Notes under the pieces: generated by a model | Told to the model about the DNA's origin: nothing | The model's input: the letters and a program-made list of their open reading frames with translations, nothing else | Database searches by the model: none | NCBI GenBank assembly: GCA_037043015.1 | Contig: CM073323.1 | Coordinates: forward strand, 13,079,758-13,143,757 | DNA: 64,000 nt | Source of the DNA: Bryum argenteum | Lineage: Eukaryota > Streptophyta > Bryopsida > Bryales > Bryaceae | Direction of reading: 5' to 3' | Made by a program: the position numbers and the translations under genes | Shown: positions 12,801-24,700 of the stretch, in pieces | How the letters are laid out: each line of letters opens with the position of its first letter | How positions within the stretch are numbered: the stretch's first letter is position 1

Positions 12801-15219
12801 GCCTCCTACCATATTGATGCGTTGTACAATCTTCCTTGTAAGCTGTCAAGAATTGAGATGCCACATTTATTAAGACTAATGTTTTGAAAGTTAGATTTTG
12901 CAATACGTAGAAATCGTTCTTAGGTCTAAGATATGATAATTTTGAAGATCCTTTTACAACTCTTGAAAGTCTTTGATGAATGAACACCGACACTACAATC
13001 CTATATTATGATTCAAATAATTTATGTACATCACAATTCAATACGGTAAATTAATGAATTTTCAATACTAGGAGATTCTCTATAAACATGCACCGATTTT
13101 TACTCAATATCAACTTTTTCAAGTACCAAAATCACTCAAAATGACTCCTCAAACCTTTAAATTTAGACTGAGATACATGTTGATAAGTTCATGACAATAG
13201 GAATGCAAAAGAAGCATACCATGATGGGCGGGTATCTCTTGTCTACAAAGCCCTTGAAACCATATTGTATCCCGAGTATCTCTCTCACTCCGTACACTTC
13301 CAATGTGAGTACAATCTGTGTATGTTTATCAAGAAAAATCATTCACTATATCTCAATATACAAATGCCATATTCAACTATATCCAGACTCATTTAAGTTT
13401 CAGTGATAAGTATGCTAATTGAAAAACTTCCTTAAGAGAGATTTGAGTATCTTTATATTCTTATGAAATCCCCTGAATTGCATCAAATTTGTGTTCACGA
13501 AGCCGCAAAGTGTTACTTCTAAAGTACTCTTAGTCCATAAGTAGTTAAATGCAACATCACAATGAGTTGTTCAAAAAGAAAGTGTTTGTGGTCAGCTTCT
13601 TACCTGGCGAACAACATCATTAAGGCCAGGACATAATCCACCACATGTTACAATGGCTGCCCTCACCTACAAAATATAAAAACAAGTCATTTTGAGCCAA
13701 CAACTTAGCTAGCCCAGAGGAATCCTTAAAATTGAAGAGAAATTCAATTGCATGTTGAGTAAATTTACAGAAGGTGGATCGAAGTAGATCCATGCACGAG
13801 GTCCAGCTCGCCGAATCCTAAGACATTCATACATTCCTCCAAGTCATTTAGTTCTCTTTTGTGTGTACTAGCTCTAATCGGCTCTTACATAATGCAAGCT
13901 TACTTATCATCAGCTTTGAAACCGTTTCATCACTACAAAACTAGAGATTGGTATCGCTTATCAAAGAGAGAGAGTATACTACTCATAGTAGAAGGTTCAT
14001 CGAAAATTAGAATGGATAGTGATTCTTACCAAGTAGGCTTGAATTGCCACTCGCCATCGTCTTCCAGTTCAATTCCAACTGACGACGGATGACCGAAATG
14101 AACAACCTGCACAAGTCAAATGGCTTGTAAAAACATCATAATATCACAAGGCTCCATCTCTATAAACTAGACAGTAGCTGAAAGAAAAGTGATTTTGCAT
14201 CCACTTGTTGAACATATGTGTGGAACAGAGTCTACAAACAAAACTAAAACAACATCTCAATTGATGTAGTATATTTTGCACAAAGTCAAACAAAACGCAA
14301 CATGTGCATAGGAATTGAAGAATTAGAGAACAACATCATAGCAAGAAAGTTCATTTCTGGTAAATCCATGTTTTTGGGTTAAGAGAAAAGTGAACCATAC
14401 AGAATATGCCATGGGTAACAAAAACTGAGAGCCGCTACCTCCGGGTTTTGGGTTAAGAGAAAAGTGAACCATACAGAATGTGCTATGGGTAACAAAATTT
14501 GAACGAGCTGCTACCTCCTAGTCCTCGAAGGTAGGAGGGCAAACACAACTCCTCTCCGTATGAGGTTACCCTCCATACGAGAGAATCTTCATTTCTTCTT
14601 AAGTAACACAAGATTTTTTTGACTTTTTTGCAAGGAAATATATGAAGATGAATTTACCTTGATAAGGACTCGATCATCATCATGAACATAAATCTGCTTC
14701 ATGTCATTCTGATCCTGGGCTGGATTGTCGCACACAGCTTCAGCTCTATCAACCAACATTTTTAGGGTTCATTGCACATTAAGATCTTGCAAAAATTTCA
14801 TGATTCATATTGTCCTTATATCATTTGTAGCTCCCTTGATGTTTTCTAATCTAAATTGTATTCTACTTGTGCAAGGTCTTCTCATACAATTAGTAGTAAA
14901 AGACGACGATATTGTCATCAATGTTACGTGAAGCTAAAACCTCATTACATTAGAATTATGGTATGAGAAGGATGGGTTTTAGGTTGGAAAGTGAGATTCA
15001 CCCGCTCATAGTGCGGTAGGTGGTTTCCATGGGCGGCAAGTTGATGAGGTCGCCCAAGTGAGGCAATGTAAACATGTCATTGCTCTCCTCTTTATATGCA
15101 AAATTTTTGGCCCTCGACCCACCATTATCTCGTTGACTGCCATGGCCGGCGTGACACGACATTTGTGGTTGTGGTTTTGTTGTACCACAACAACTCGAGT
15201 TACAACTTGTGTTGGGCAT
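9868..15219 (-). CDS. PFK: Plant-type ATP-dependent 6-phosphofructokinase with Cys/His-rich tails
   Basis: Fourteen exons: 15219-15002, 14745-14658, 14106-14030, 13817-13769, 13666-13604, 13315-13220, 12842-12741, 12610-12536, 12388-12248, 12112-11996, 11547-11443, 11258-11178, 10958-10830, 10470-9868. All phases agree and give 647 residues. It should phosphorylate fructose-6-phosphate in glycolysis. Visible motifs are [11 protein letters not shown] (151-161), [10 protein letters not shown] (210-219), GGNGSHAGA (242-250; the second Gly pair fits the ATP type, although most enzymes have GGDG), PKTIDND (270-276, catalytic Asp region), MGRQSG (317-322), IAEGAGQ and [11 protein letters not shown]. 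The core ends near residue 505. About 140 residues of Gly/Pro/Ser/His/Cys-rich tail follow, ending in two CPM motifs and SCHDPHCP, and the first 27 residues are also Cys-rich. Usual plant PFKs have about 450-540 residues, so the tail is extra. There is no clear transit peptide, so it is probably cytosolic. An in-frame stop just before the ATG fixes the start. Confidence 0.9.
11715..11814. repeat. Two-copy 53-bp direct repeat in PFK intron 10
   Basis: TTATAATCTCACAAATG starts at 11715 and again at 11768. Each is followed by a similar stretch ending in TTTAAATCTAGCATG. It lies between PFK exons 10 and 11 and has no coding role. Confidence 0.8.
14371..14518. repeat. Two-copy ~75-bp direct repeat in PFK intron 2
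   Basis: TTTTGGGTTAAGAGAAAAG occurs near 14371 and 14446. Both copies continue through AACCATACAGAAT.TGC.ATGGGTAACAAAA to GCTACCTCC with few differences. It is a local tandem duplication inside the intron between exons 2 and 3. Confidence 0.85.
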
Positions 15220-16674
15220 TCAGCCTTCCTCCATACATGCCATTAATCTTTCCTTCCAATGGTCATGAATGACCAACATCTTTCCTTGATGCTCTTACTT
15301 GCTCTTGGCAATTTCTCCTTTTTTTAGGACTTGGGAAATAATCATTGAGTATGACTCATGCACATAACTCAACAAAGAGGCAACATTTGCAGCATATCTT
15401 CATTAAGCTTGTATCATCTTAAACCCTAATTTTCTCAATAGCTCCAAAATCATTAAGAATCTAGTGAATCCAAGAAAATGATAGTTATTCTATAATAATA
15501 CTCAAAAAAATTGTGTAACCAGATTTGGTACTATAACAATTGATATGCGAGTAAACGCTCAACAAGTTCAACAAATAGAAATGCTTGAAAGCTCCATCAA
15601 AATTTCAGATTTCATAAGACCTTCGTAAATAGTGACCTATGGCATCCACCGACAACATCATTGTCATACACCTTACTAGACGAATTAATAGTTACTTTGT
15701 TTTTCTCTACTATAATAATCTTACATGGTAAAAAATATGAATTAAAACGTAAGTCTTGGGAACAATGAATCAAGTATCATTTTCATCAAGTAGTAAGTAG
15801 ATATCATATATTGTTCGATTTGAATTTCTTATAATTTTCTAAGAATTACATGATGACTGGCAAAGGCCTTCATTGTGCACAAGTTGCACCTACTTTGAAT
15901 GCTACGATCTCATAATTCGTACAAATCCAACGATTGAAATTTTACATAAGTACCAATAGTAGGTAGTGATTCAAGATCCCATGGCTGAAATCATAAGAAA
16001 ACATTCAAAAATTTGACCATACCTCAATTCCAACAAGGTGGTAAAAAAGTGGAGTTTTAGATTCTCAAAGTCCAAAAAATGTTTATCCTAATACTTAATC
16101 TACAAATATTCCAAATTCAACTGCAAATCTTAAATTGTTCAAGTGATGAGTTCAATCATGTGTGATCTATAACCATTTTATAAAAGAGAAACGAACAATT
16201 ACATTTAGTACTATCTTGTGTTTGGAACAGTATTGTCATACATGTCAAAGTCTCCAAAACATATAGGACTAAGTTTTGAGCACACAAAAAGGGCGTTCAC
16301 TAAGTTTTACATGATGTCCACCATGAGTTGAGAATCATCATGAGGTACAAAACAATATCTTTGTTACAAAACACTTTCAAGTGTCAACACATCTTCAACT
16401 ACTTAGCATCCAATACCAAGACATTAGAGAATTACTGTAAGCCAAGCAATGAAACCTCAACCTGAGGTGAAGAACATTCTACTTAACCAATAGCATTGCA
16501 ATCACCACGAGTATTTTTCAAAACTAAAAATAGGTATATAATCATATATAATTCTCTCTACACCAAAAAAAAATAAAAAAATAAAAAAATCATAACATTC
16601 TTTTCAATTATTCTCTATCACCTTTTACTACCTACTATAGGTTACTAGTACAACAAGTGATTGGTTGTAAGTCA
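15220..16674. other. Intergenic region between PFK and UGT genes
   Basis: About 1.45 kb of AT-rich sequence that should hold the PFK promoter and 5' UTR and the 3' UTR of the UGT gene. It contains simple A-rich runs (16567-16590). No additional gene, repeat family or RNA gene is recognisable. Confidence 0.6.
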
Positions 16675-19058
16675 TCAGATTACATTAAATGAACCAAGTT
16701 CCTGAAGGAAATTCTCCAAGTTCGTCTGCACCGATCCGCCCTCCTGCACAGCAACCAGTGCCGCCTCTTTCACTTTGCGAACATTGGCTTTGACAACCTG
16801 ACCTTCAGGCGAGTTCATCAGCCTCTTGATAGCCGTAGAGATCTGCTCCTTGGTCACGAACTCGTCTGTTACTCTGCACAACTCTATGGCCACCTTCGCA
16901 TCGTCGACCAGGAACCTGCACACGCAACCTCTTGTCCTGTTAGGCCATGGCTGAAATGATTGATCACCCGTACGTAACCCACTCTTGTCAAGTACCCATT
17001 CCTATCACCTTACAACTTTCCCATTACATTTCTATCAATGTCAACTCTTTCCCTGTTTTTATCAAATACGTTGATAGCTACACATGGAGTAGCATGACAC
17101 GGCACGAAAACTGGCTGTTTGTAGGAAGTACTCATTGATACGTAATGTACTTGTCATCATTTTCATTCCTAGAAACACCCACAAGCTACTCTGCCCATGC
17201 AGACATATTACTTACATGGCTTAACTTCAATACAGATTTACCTTGCTAATTATTGAGTATATTATCTTTCGTATGTACTCCACTTCAAGTTTGGGATTGT
17301 TTGAGAGGTATATATGGTAATAGCAAAAGTACAAGCAATGAATGTAGTTCGTAGAATTCACTCTGGTACTAATAACTGTATGAGCAAACAGATCCTATCC
17401 ACTACAACAAGTTATTTCGCATAATTGCATGTTGCGACGTGCTGTAATAAGGACATCCAATGACTGAACATGCAACGTTTGGTGCAGGAATGAGTGCTTC
17501 TCACAAAAGCGAAGGGGAAAGGGAAAGCTCACCTGGCGTTCATGGCCTGCTCGGCTTGGATAGGCCAAGTGAGCATAGGCACACCGCGACAAATGCTTTC
17601 CAAGGACGAGTTCCAGCCACAATGGCTCACGAAGCCCCCAAGAGCAGGATGAGAAAGCACGTAAAGCTGCGGCGCCCATCCGATGTGCACATACCCACGC
17701 CCTTGGATCCGTTCCTGGAAGCCCTCAGGCAGCAATGGTAAGTTGTCAGGATTCTCTGGATTCCGAAGCGCCAGCAGAAAGCGCACTCCGCTCCGTTCCA
17801 ACCCGAGAACCAACTCTTGGATCTGCGGGAGTGATAGATTCGCCACACTACCGAAGGATACGTACACTACGGAGGAATCTGGCTGGGTCGATAACCATTC
17901 TAAGCAGGGATCGCTCATTCCGTTGCTTGCGTTCGTCTCCACTGCTTTCGTGCTGAAGTACGCCTTTGGAAGCATTGGTCCCACCGGAAGAATGCTCAAC
18001 ACATGCCCCTCCTACACTCAAATCAATCAGAATCTTGCATTGAACATTACTGACTTGCACCAGGCTCGCATATCGATAGACTGACGGAGTTCATTATGCA
18101 AGTGTAATGGTTGCGGAGATGTCGATGGTGCAAACTTGAATCGATCAGAATAAGCTGTGGAAAATGAGAGGTTATAGTTATGGGGCATGGAGCGGACCTG
18201 GCCATGGACATTGCCGTAGACGGTCTTGCGCAAAACATCGATATACGAAGGCTCGAGCTCGTAGAAAGTGTTAATAAGAACACCCTTAGCTTCCTGTATA
18301 TCCTCGGCGTTCTTGACATAGAAATTGTAGACATACGCATTCGCATCCTGCATCGGCGATGGCAGATCTGCCAACCGCGTCGGTGGAACGCCAGGAATGT
18401 CGTGAACGAGCTCCTCGTGCTTCGACCGATCAATCGGTAACCGTCCCTGCCGAATAAGCTCCGGCATGTGGAGCATCGCTGCCAATGCAGTCGCCGGGGA
18501 CGCGAACAAAGTGTATCTCGGAATCATAAACTTGTTCGCAACAACCTGGCGCACATACACAGTCACCATTAATACCTCGCCATTACTCCTCACCCACAAG
18601 CTCCAATCTTTCAGAGCCGCAATCAGATGAAGGATTCTAGAAATACAATGGGACTGGACGGTGCTTACATTGGTCCAGCCCATGAACATGTCGGAGACGA
18701 TGCAAGAGGGAGGAGCATCTGGATACTCCGAGAGGAGCTGGGTCATAAGAAGCTCTCCATCGGGGACGAGGTCGTTAACATTCTCGACGTAAGGGAGTGA
18801 TCCGGCGCCTTCGTCCTTCGGCGTGACTCCGAGCGGCACCACGCGCATAGTACCACTGTCCTGGAGACCGTCGAGCGTTCGAAAATGCTCCTTCGACAGA
18901 TGATTGAACGTGTTCACGAACGTGACAACCACGTCCATGGAGTGCAGACGCTTTGCGAAATGCAGAAACGGGATGCTGTGACCCTTGGCTGGATATGGCA
19001 GTACCACTACGTGTAACTTGGGTTTGCGCTCTCCCAGCTCCGCAGCCCCCATCGTCAT
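16675..19058 (-). CDS. UDP-glycosyltransferase, family 1 (PSPG box)
   Basis: Four exons: 19058-18669, 18545-18198, 18011-17533, 16915-16675, phases 0, 0, 2, giving 485 residues, typical for plant UGTs. It should transfer a sugar from a UDP-sugar to a small-molecule acceptor in the cytosol. The N-terminal PYPAKGH (21-27) carries the expected catalytic His27. The 44-residue PSPG box spans about 358-401, from WAPQ through HCGWNS to the final EQ; Trp at box position 22 and Gln at 44 favour UDP-glucose. The last exon (LMNSPEG, VQEGGS) matches the family C-terminus. Intron 1 (18546-18668) is 123 nt, a multiple of three, and stop-free, so unspliced RNA would still be translatable; splicing restores the expected GWTN|VVANKF. 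Intron 2 uses the less usual donor CAG|GTCCGC. The acceptor substrate cannot be predicted. Confidence 0.88.
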
Positions 19059-19571
19059 CCTTGCACGCTAGCTAGCTCAAATCAAACAAACAGACAGTGA
19101 TTGATCTCCTTCAAACACCCACAATGATATATCCCAGCGAGCTCCAAACCTAGAGTTGATGCTTCAGTGTGACTATTCCGAGCGAGAAAACAGCTGCATC
19201 TTACTCAAGCATTCGTTGGCTCGATGTTTTATGCAGTTCTGAGAAGCTGACAGTTCAATGTCAAAACGGTGGCTGGAATTTTTTCAAAAAGTGACTGGAA
19301 ACATGTGAGATTGGGACAAAATTAATGTTTCAAGACTGGTGTTCTGAGATTGGGGGCTTGGAGTAGAGCTTTTTCGCTGGAAGTGTCCAGAGCAGGAGGT
19401 CGACAACGTCGTTTAAGTGCTGCTCAACGCCTTCGGAACGATCGATCGGGGCTTCGCCATCTGCGATACGGATACCGAAAGGAAAAGTTGGTGGACAGGA
19501 CGCCTTGTATGGGTCGATGAGACGCAATCGGGGCCGGAGAAGCTCACGTGAGCCATTCATTACAGCATTTT
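19059..19571. other. UGT upstream region with one unrecognised open frame
   Basis: This stretch should contain the UGT promoter and 5' UTR. On the minus strand, 19560-19330 is open for 76 residues (MNGSRELLRPRL... to SEHQS). The composition is protein-like, with no low complexity, but I recognise no family and see no splice partner. It may be a fragment of a lost gene or chance. Confidence 0.3.
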
Positions 19572-19625
19572 CAGCATTTTAGAGGAATCCTATATTTTCA
19601 GCATTTTAGAGGAATCCTATATTTT
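19572..19625. repeat. Two-copy 27-bp tandem repeat
   Basis: CAGCATTTTAGAGGAATCC followed by TATATTTT occurs twice in immediate succession, with a partial third start (CAGCATTTT) just before. It is a short non-coding tandem array. Confidence 0.8.
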
Positions 19626-20142
19626 CGGTTTAAGCTTTGGAGTATGCTGACTAAGGTAGAAGGACCTATAACCGACCACTTAAGGTTTTTAGCATATGTT
19701 TTCGAGGCTAATAATTGGAGAGGATTTTTCCCCTGTACAAACATAAGGTTATTGTTGAATGCAAAAAAAATTGGAATTTTATTCCCAATATTGAAATAGT
19801 TACAAATTTTTTAAGTGAAAAGTTGAAAACCACCCATAACTAATATGTAGAGTCTCTAGTAGCCAATCACAGCAAGAGTGGTTTCTAATCATCATTCTAG
19901 CCAATCATCATTCAGAAAGAAATGACGGCAATCAGTCTCCTGGCTCGCAGAATTTGTATAACCTACAGATCGGTTGTTGGTCCTTGGTCGGGAATGGGTC
20001 CCTCTACCTTACCATCATATGAGTAATCCGACTGCACACGCTTGGAACGTGACAACTTCAAATGGAAAACAATAGAATAGGCACAATTACATAGTCTAAT
20101 TCCATTTTGGTGTTGGTTCTAAGTTTTTTGAGTGCCAATCTT

Positions 20143-20366
20143 CATTTTTTTAATTTTTTTTTTTTTAATTTTTTTTTTTTTTTTTTTAATACTCAACAAG
20201 TTTCTATGATTTTAATTTTAATTTTTATGATTTGTGTAGAATTTTGATATATTTACAACGGAATTGGATTAGCACCTTTTACATTCAATTTTCTCATATT
20301 CAAACTACTGTAACACTTTGAAGTTATTTTTACTTCTACTTTTACTTTTACTTTTACTTCTACTTG
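20143..20366. repeat. T-tracts and a CTTTTA-type simple repeat
   Basis: Runs of T broken by AA fill about 20143-20190. A degenerate hexamer array (ACTTTT and ACTTCT units) follows at about 20330-20366. Together with the A-run at 20919-20951 these tracts bracket the orphan ORF at 20486. Confidence 0.75.
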
Positions 20367-20485
20367 AATTTGTATTTATATAAATAGATGGTACATAATC
20401 AACCATTTGTACAATCCTCAAAGAAACTATTTCTTCTTTTATAGCATATAAATCTTTGGTGAAAAAATTTTAAAAGAAAACAACC

Positions 20486-20857
20486 ATGCCTTCCAAAAAA
20501 AAAGAGAGTTTTTGGGACGAGATTCTTAAAGCAACTGATTACATGAATATCAATAAGATAACCTTTGGATACAGAACTAGTGATCATGAAAAAGATCGCA
20601 TGATAGCCTTCGAAGATTTGTTTCAAATTAATTATGTGACTACTCAAGCAATTTACGATGGGTTGGAACCAATTTTGGCATCAATCAAACCATTTGACGT
20701 CAAAGCTCTTAATTGTGAAGGCATCAAAGTTTATACACATTTCAAGAAATGCACATTTACCCCTAATTATGTAGCCATTAAGAAAATCAATCGAACAGAA
20801 AAATTGATGATGGATGTAGCTTATAGAGGTATCCCTGAGCGTTTGCGGTTTCCGTAG
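20486..20857 (+). CDS. Orphan 123-residue hypothetical protein
   Basis: A single uninterrupted ORF, MPSKKKESFWDEILKATDYM to RGIPERLRFP. It is lysine- and isoleucine-rich, about 35-40% GC, with no low-complexity segment, signal peptide or membrane span, so it reads like a genuine soluble protein or domain. I do not recognise the family. It has no visible introns, unlike almost every other gene here. Long T-tracts (about 20143-20190) lie upstream, and a run of 33 A residues (20919-20951) begins 62 bp after its stop. Intronless structure plus a downstream A-run could mean a retroposed copy, but I found no clear target-site duplication. Transfer from another source is possible but unproven. Confidence 0.45.
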   Translation: MPSKKKESFWDEILKATDYMNINKITFGYRTSDHEKDRMIAFEDLFQINYVTTQAIYDGLEPILASIKPFDVKALNCEGIKVYTHFKKCTFTPNYVAIKKINRTEKLMMDVAYRGIPERLRFP

Positions 20858-20913
20858 GAGAATGTAGTTACCAACTTTGCTCCTTCTGATCTCAAAATTG
20901 AAAAAAAATTGAA

Positions 20914-20918
<5 letters not shown>

Positions 20919-20951
<33 letters not shown>
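20919..20951. repeat. Poly-A run of 33 bases
   Basis: An uninterrupted A-run after an A-rich lead-in (GAAAAAAAATTGAAAAATT), 62 bp past the stop of the orphan ORF. It could be the fossil tail of a retroposed transcript or simple slippage. Confidence 0.85.
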
Positions 20952-20953
<2 letters not shown>

Positions 20954-21760
20954 AAGCCAAATGTGACATGTGCATAAATAGTCAAGGTAGCTCTAAAATC
21001 TTATAGTTGAACCTTCTTGGACTGAGTTTTTCAAAGCGCAAAGTTGAAAAAAGTCACTATTTGTAATTTAAGCAATTTTACATCACATAACTATCTAAAC
21101 ACTAAATCTAAACATTGGCAAAATTTTAGCTTGTCCAATTCAAAGGATAATCTTTAATTTTAGCTTGTCCAATTTTAAAAAGTATAATTCCAATGTAGTA
21201 CAATGATTAACAAAAAATTAAGCATCCTCTGCCGAGATTTAATCTTTTTCTTAGAACATACAAACTAATAGGTGGACAATTGACGATATTCTTTGAATCA
21301 ATGCTCCAAGTTTTTAAATACAATAATTTATCAAATTACAAGTTGATTGTCACAAAGAAAATCTAAACTACAAATCGTCATGTGACATTTATCTTAGTGA
21401 ACAAAATCGCAAAAAACTGACAAAATAGTTTAGTAAACAACATCACCATGATATATAAAATACACGTGATATCTGTACAGTAAACGTTACAAAATCTTGG
21501 GGCCACATCCAAGATGAACCCATCAAATTGGTTTGTAACTGGACTACAACTAAATATACAACAACATAGTAGTAACAAAGGCAACCTCAAGTTTGTCTAC
21601 AAATACAGTACAAAATGTTGATAACCTTCCAATAACACATAATACTTTTCCACGGCCAATGTGTCTCAATCTGATGTTTTTTCTGAAAAAAGAAAAACAG
21701 AAACATTCAAAAAAAAAGGTCGGTGAGAAGATAGCCATTTCTCGGCAAAAAAGTAGATGA
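20952..21760. other. AT-rich spacer, 3' flank of the Gly-rich membrane protein gene
   Basis: No gene is supportable here. The right end should include the 3' UTR of the minus-strand gene whose stop codon is at 21761-21763. The open frames near 21378-21738 lie in this AT-rich tail and have no splice or homology support. Confidence 0.5.
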
Positions 21761-24700
21761 TTACCACCTTGATGTCAATAAGCAATTGGACTCCCAAAAG
21801 GTGGTTGCATCTTCGGAATAAAGTGTACCATCCTTGATTTCAAGATTGGCAATAAAAAGATCGATTAATCTTGCTTGTATACATTTTACAAGCACCAAGA
21901 TTGTTGGAAATAGCCACCACCCTTCTTCCTCCCTGCCATATGAAAACTCATATATCATCAATATTACTCTATCTTCTTGGTACTATTTCTTGGTACTATT
22001 TCTTGGTACTATGCTGAAAATAATGTATTAAAATTGTTTCCATCCTTTAAAACTTCTTACATAATATAACAAATACTTCTCCCATAATTTAACGAATCCA
22101 TTTAACCTCCGAAATTCCGAGGATTGATTTCAAAACTGCAGAATCTAGAGGTTATTTCCAATTTTTGATGTCATAGGATGTGAATAATCAGCTATAGTTG
22201 TGTACTAGGAACTTACGTGTTGAAGCCTTGTAAACCGAAACTGGAAGAACCCAGCTGGAGGACATAATGAATATACCCATACACGAGTGCTGTAATCTGT
22301 AACATACAATCCCCAGCAAAAAATGTTATTATTCCACAACCTCAAACTAGACAAAATTCCCAAATGTCAGACAAAATTTAGATGAGATGTAAATTTGATA
22401 CATTAATAAGACAACCCGGCCTCAAACATGATGCAGATCATTTCCTTCCACTTGAAAAGTTGCATAATACTATTATCACAAAGAAGCAGAGCATGGTCCA
22501 AGGATTTTAGCATCAACACTGTCTTTGCTAGTATACTTACGAGGTTTGCAAAAGAAGTGATGTTCCAGAGAGCGTAGATACGAGCGAGAGGTGCAGATCG
22601 GCGAGGCCCACTGAAGAGAGCTAACAAGCCTGCGCCGCTCGGAATGACGCATGCGAACGGCAGCAGCAACAGAATCAGCAACATGGCCAGCAACGAGATG
22701 GAATAGAATTGCAGCAGCATCAAGAATGTCAAACTCAAATCCACCAGCAGCAGCAGGATTATCGCCAGCCCCACATTCTTCTGCAACGTCATCCACTGGC
22801 CAACAACAACATCATTCCCTCCTCCCAACTAAGTACATTGCAATAGTGAAATGGATTACCGACAAATCCAACTTTTCAGAGAGAGTATGTATTGCTCAAC
22901 TTCAACGTGCTAGGACAACACACAAACCAACTGCAAGATGTTGCCATAAACTTCACTGCTGAGTTTGATCAGTGTCCAATATAAACTACCGAAGAAGATT
23001 TACTCCAAAAACAGAAAGAGTATCAAAATTTTCTGTAGATAGTTCTTATCAGACTTTTTAAAGAGCAGATGAAATTAGTCAAAAATATTGTCCCACTTTA
23101 CAATAAATTTTTACACAATTAGTGCCAGGGACACTAATTAAGCTCAGCAGAGTAGTAAGTATGATTCACGAAACGAGTTTAAGATTAGTTCAGCAAAAAG
23201 GTTAAGCTATATCTTGCCTACTTCTCTGGCCTCTTATGATATTTGCGGATAGAACCTTGTTATTATGATTGGAACGTACAATGCAAAAAAGAAAGGTGGG
23301 TGTTACCTGATGACCAATGGGTCTAGTATTCCTGAGAAGAAGTACCATTGGAAACAGAAGATCACGCTTGTCTTCTAAGAAACGGAGCGTGTTGGAATCT
23401 AAGATTGCACCACCGATTCGTCGTCTCGGAACTGGAGTAGCCACTATTTCAGAGTGGCCATTGTTGAGTTGCCAGTGTTGCGATGAATTGCCATTGAACC
23501 TGCCACTATTGTGGTCTAATGGCATATACGATATACTGCACAAATACAAAATCAAACAAATTCATTTGCTTTGAAACAATAAAGAATGTAACAAAATTTG
23601 GGATTGACTATCATATGTAGTATATCACCAACGAGCACCCTCTCGGGCTTCAATCAAACTGCAGATTGTTGGCTGCACTAACTGATCTAACAAATCAATT
23701 CTTTAGCTTTTCATTTCCGAAATATCGGAAAACAAAAATTCACATATGTCACCATGATTAACAACCAACACCACGATTAGTAAGAAAAAGTATTACGGGA
23801 AAACGTCATGAATGATAACTATTAGTGTCCACAAGCTATGAATCCTGAAATAGGGTCCTTTACCAACTGTCCACTACAATCCACTTCAACTCAAATAAGT
23901 CATAGTTGAACAATTTCAGAACAAGCCATAAAGAACACCATGTTTTTCTAGTGTGACAGATGATAATGAGCACGCAAACGATTCCCTTCAACTCGTGAAG
24001 TCATTGTTAGACAGGCAAGTTACCTGCTTGGAGAAGGACTCCGACTGATATTATCTGGCAAGCTCAAAGCGGATTGAGTGATAGTACTTGGGAAGCTAAT
24101 GGCAGATTGAGGAAGCTGCTGCTCATCAGCAGGGTTGACAATCAAGCCCAGTTGGTAATAACCGGAAGCAGTAGCTTGGCACCAAGCCAGATCCACGCGA
24201 ATACCGACAGTGGAAAGAGTGGGGTTCACGAGCGTATTGAGCCAATGTATGACAGGCACCAAACTGCTTCGCAGTACCCCTCTTCGTACTGTTCGTAGCT
24301 GCGCGTTCAGCCCTGCTACCATCCTGTACCACATTGTTGATGGAACTACCTGCCCTCGTACACATTTATCACATCCATTATTAACAGCCCAAAAGCATCC
24401 ACAATCATGCACACAAATAATGGACTGTACCTTCAAAGAATGAGATTTTTGACACTTGAAATGATAGTTACCTTTTGAAGTTGATGAATGAGAAGTTTTC
24501 CATGCACAATTCATTAAAGACTGATGAAGAGAATATTTTGTGAGTTAACAATATTGATTTACTTCGATGATGAAAGTTTCAAATAAGTGAATGTTCCTAC
24601 ATTCCAATCTACTAAAGGACCTATGTTGTTTCTTCATATCCTTCAGGAGCTCCAGAGTTGGGGAAGTAGCTCGTTGCTGAATATATATATATGGTTATTA

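Noticed and set aside
18546..18668. Treating the UGT N-terminal frame as one uninterrupted 343-residue exon
   Set aside because: The inserted 41 residues do not fit the UGT family, and good GT/AG sites remove them precisely. The tail after 18198 is likewise read into an intron.
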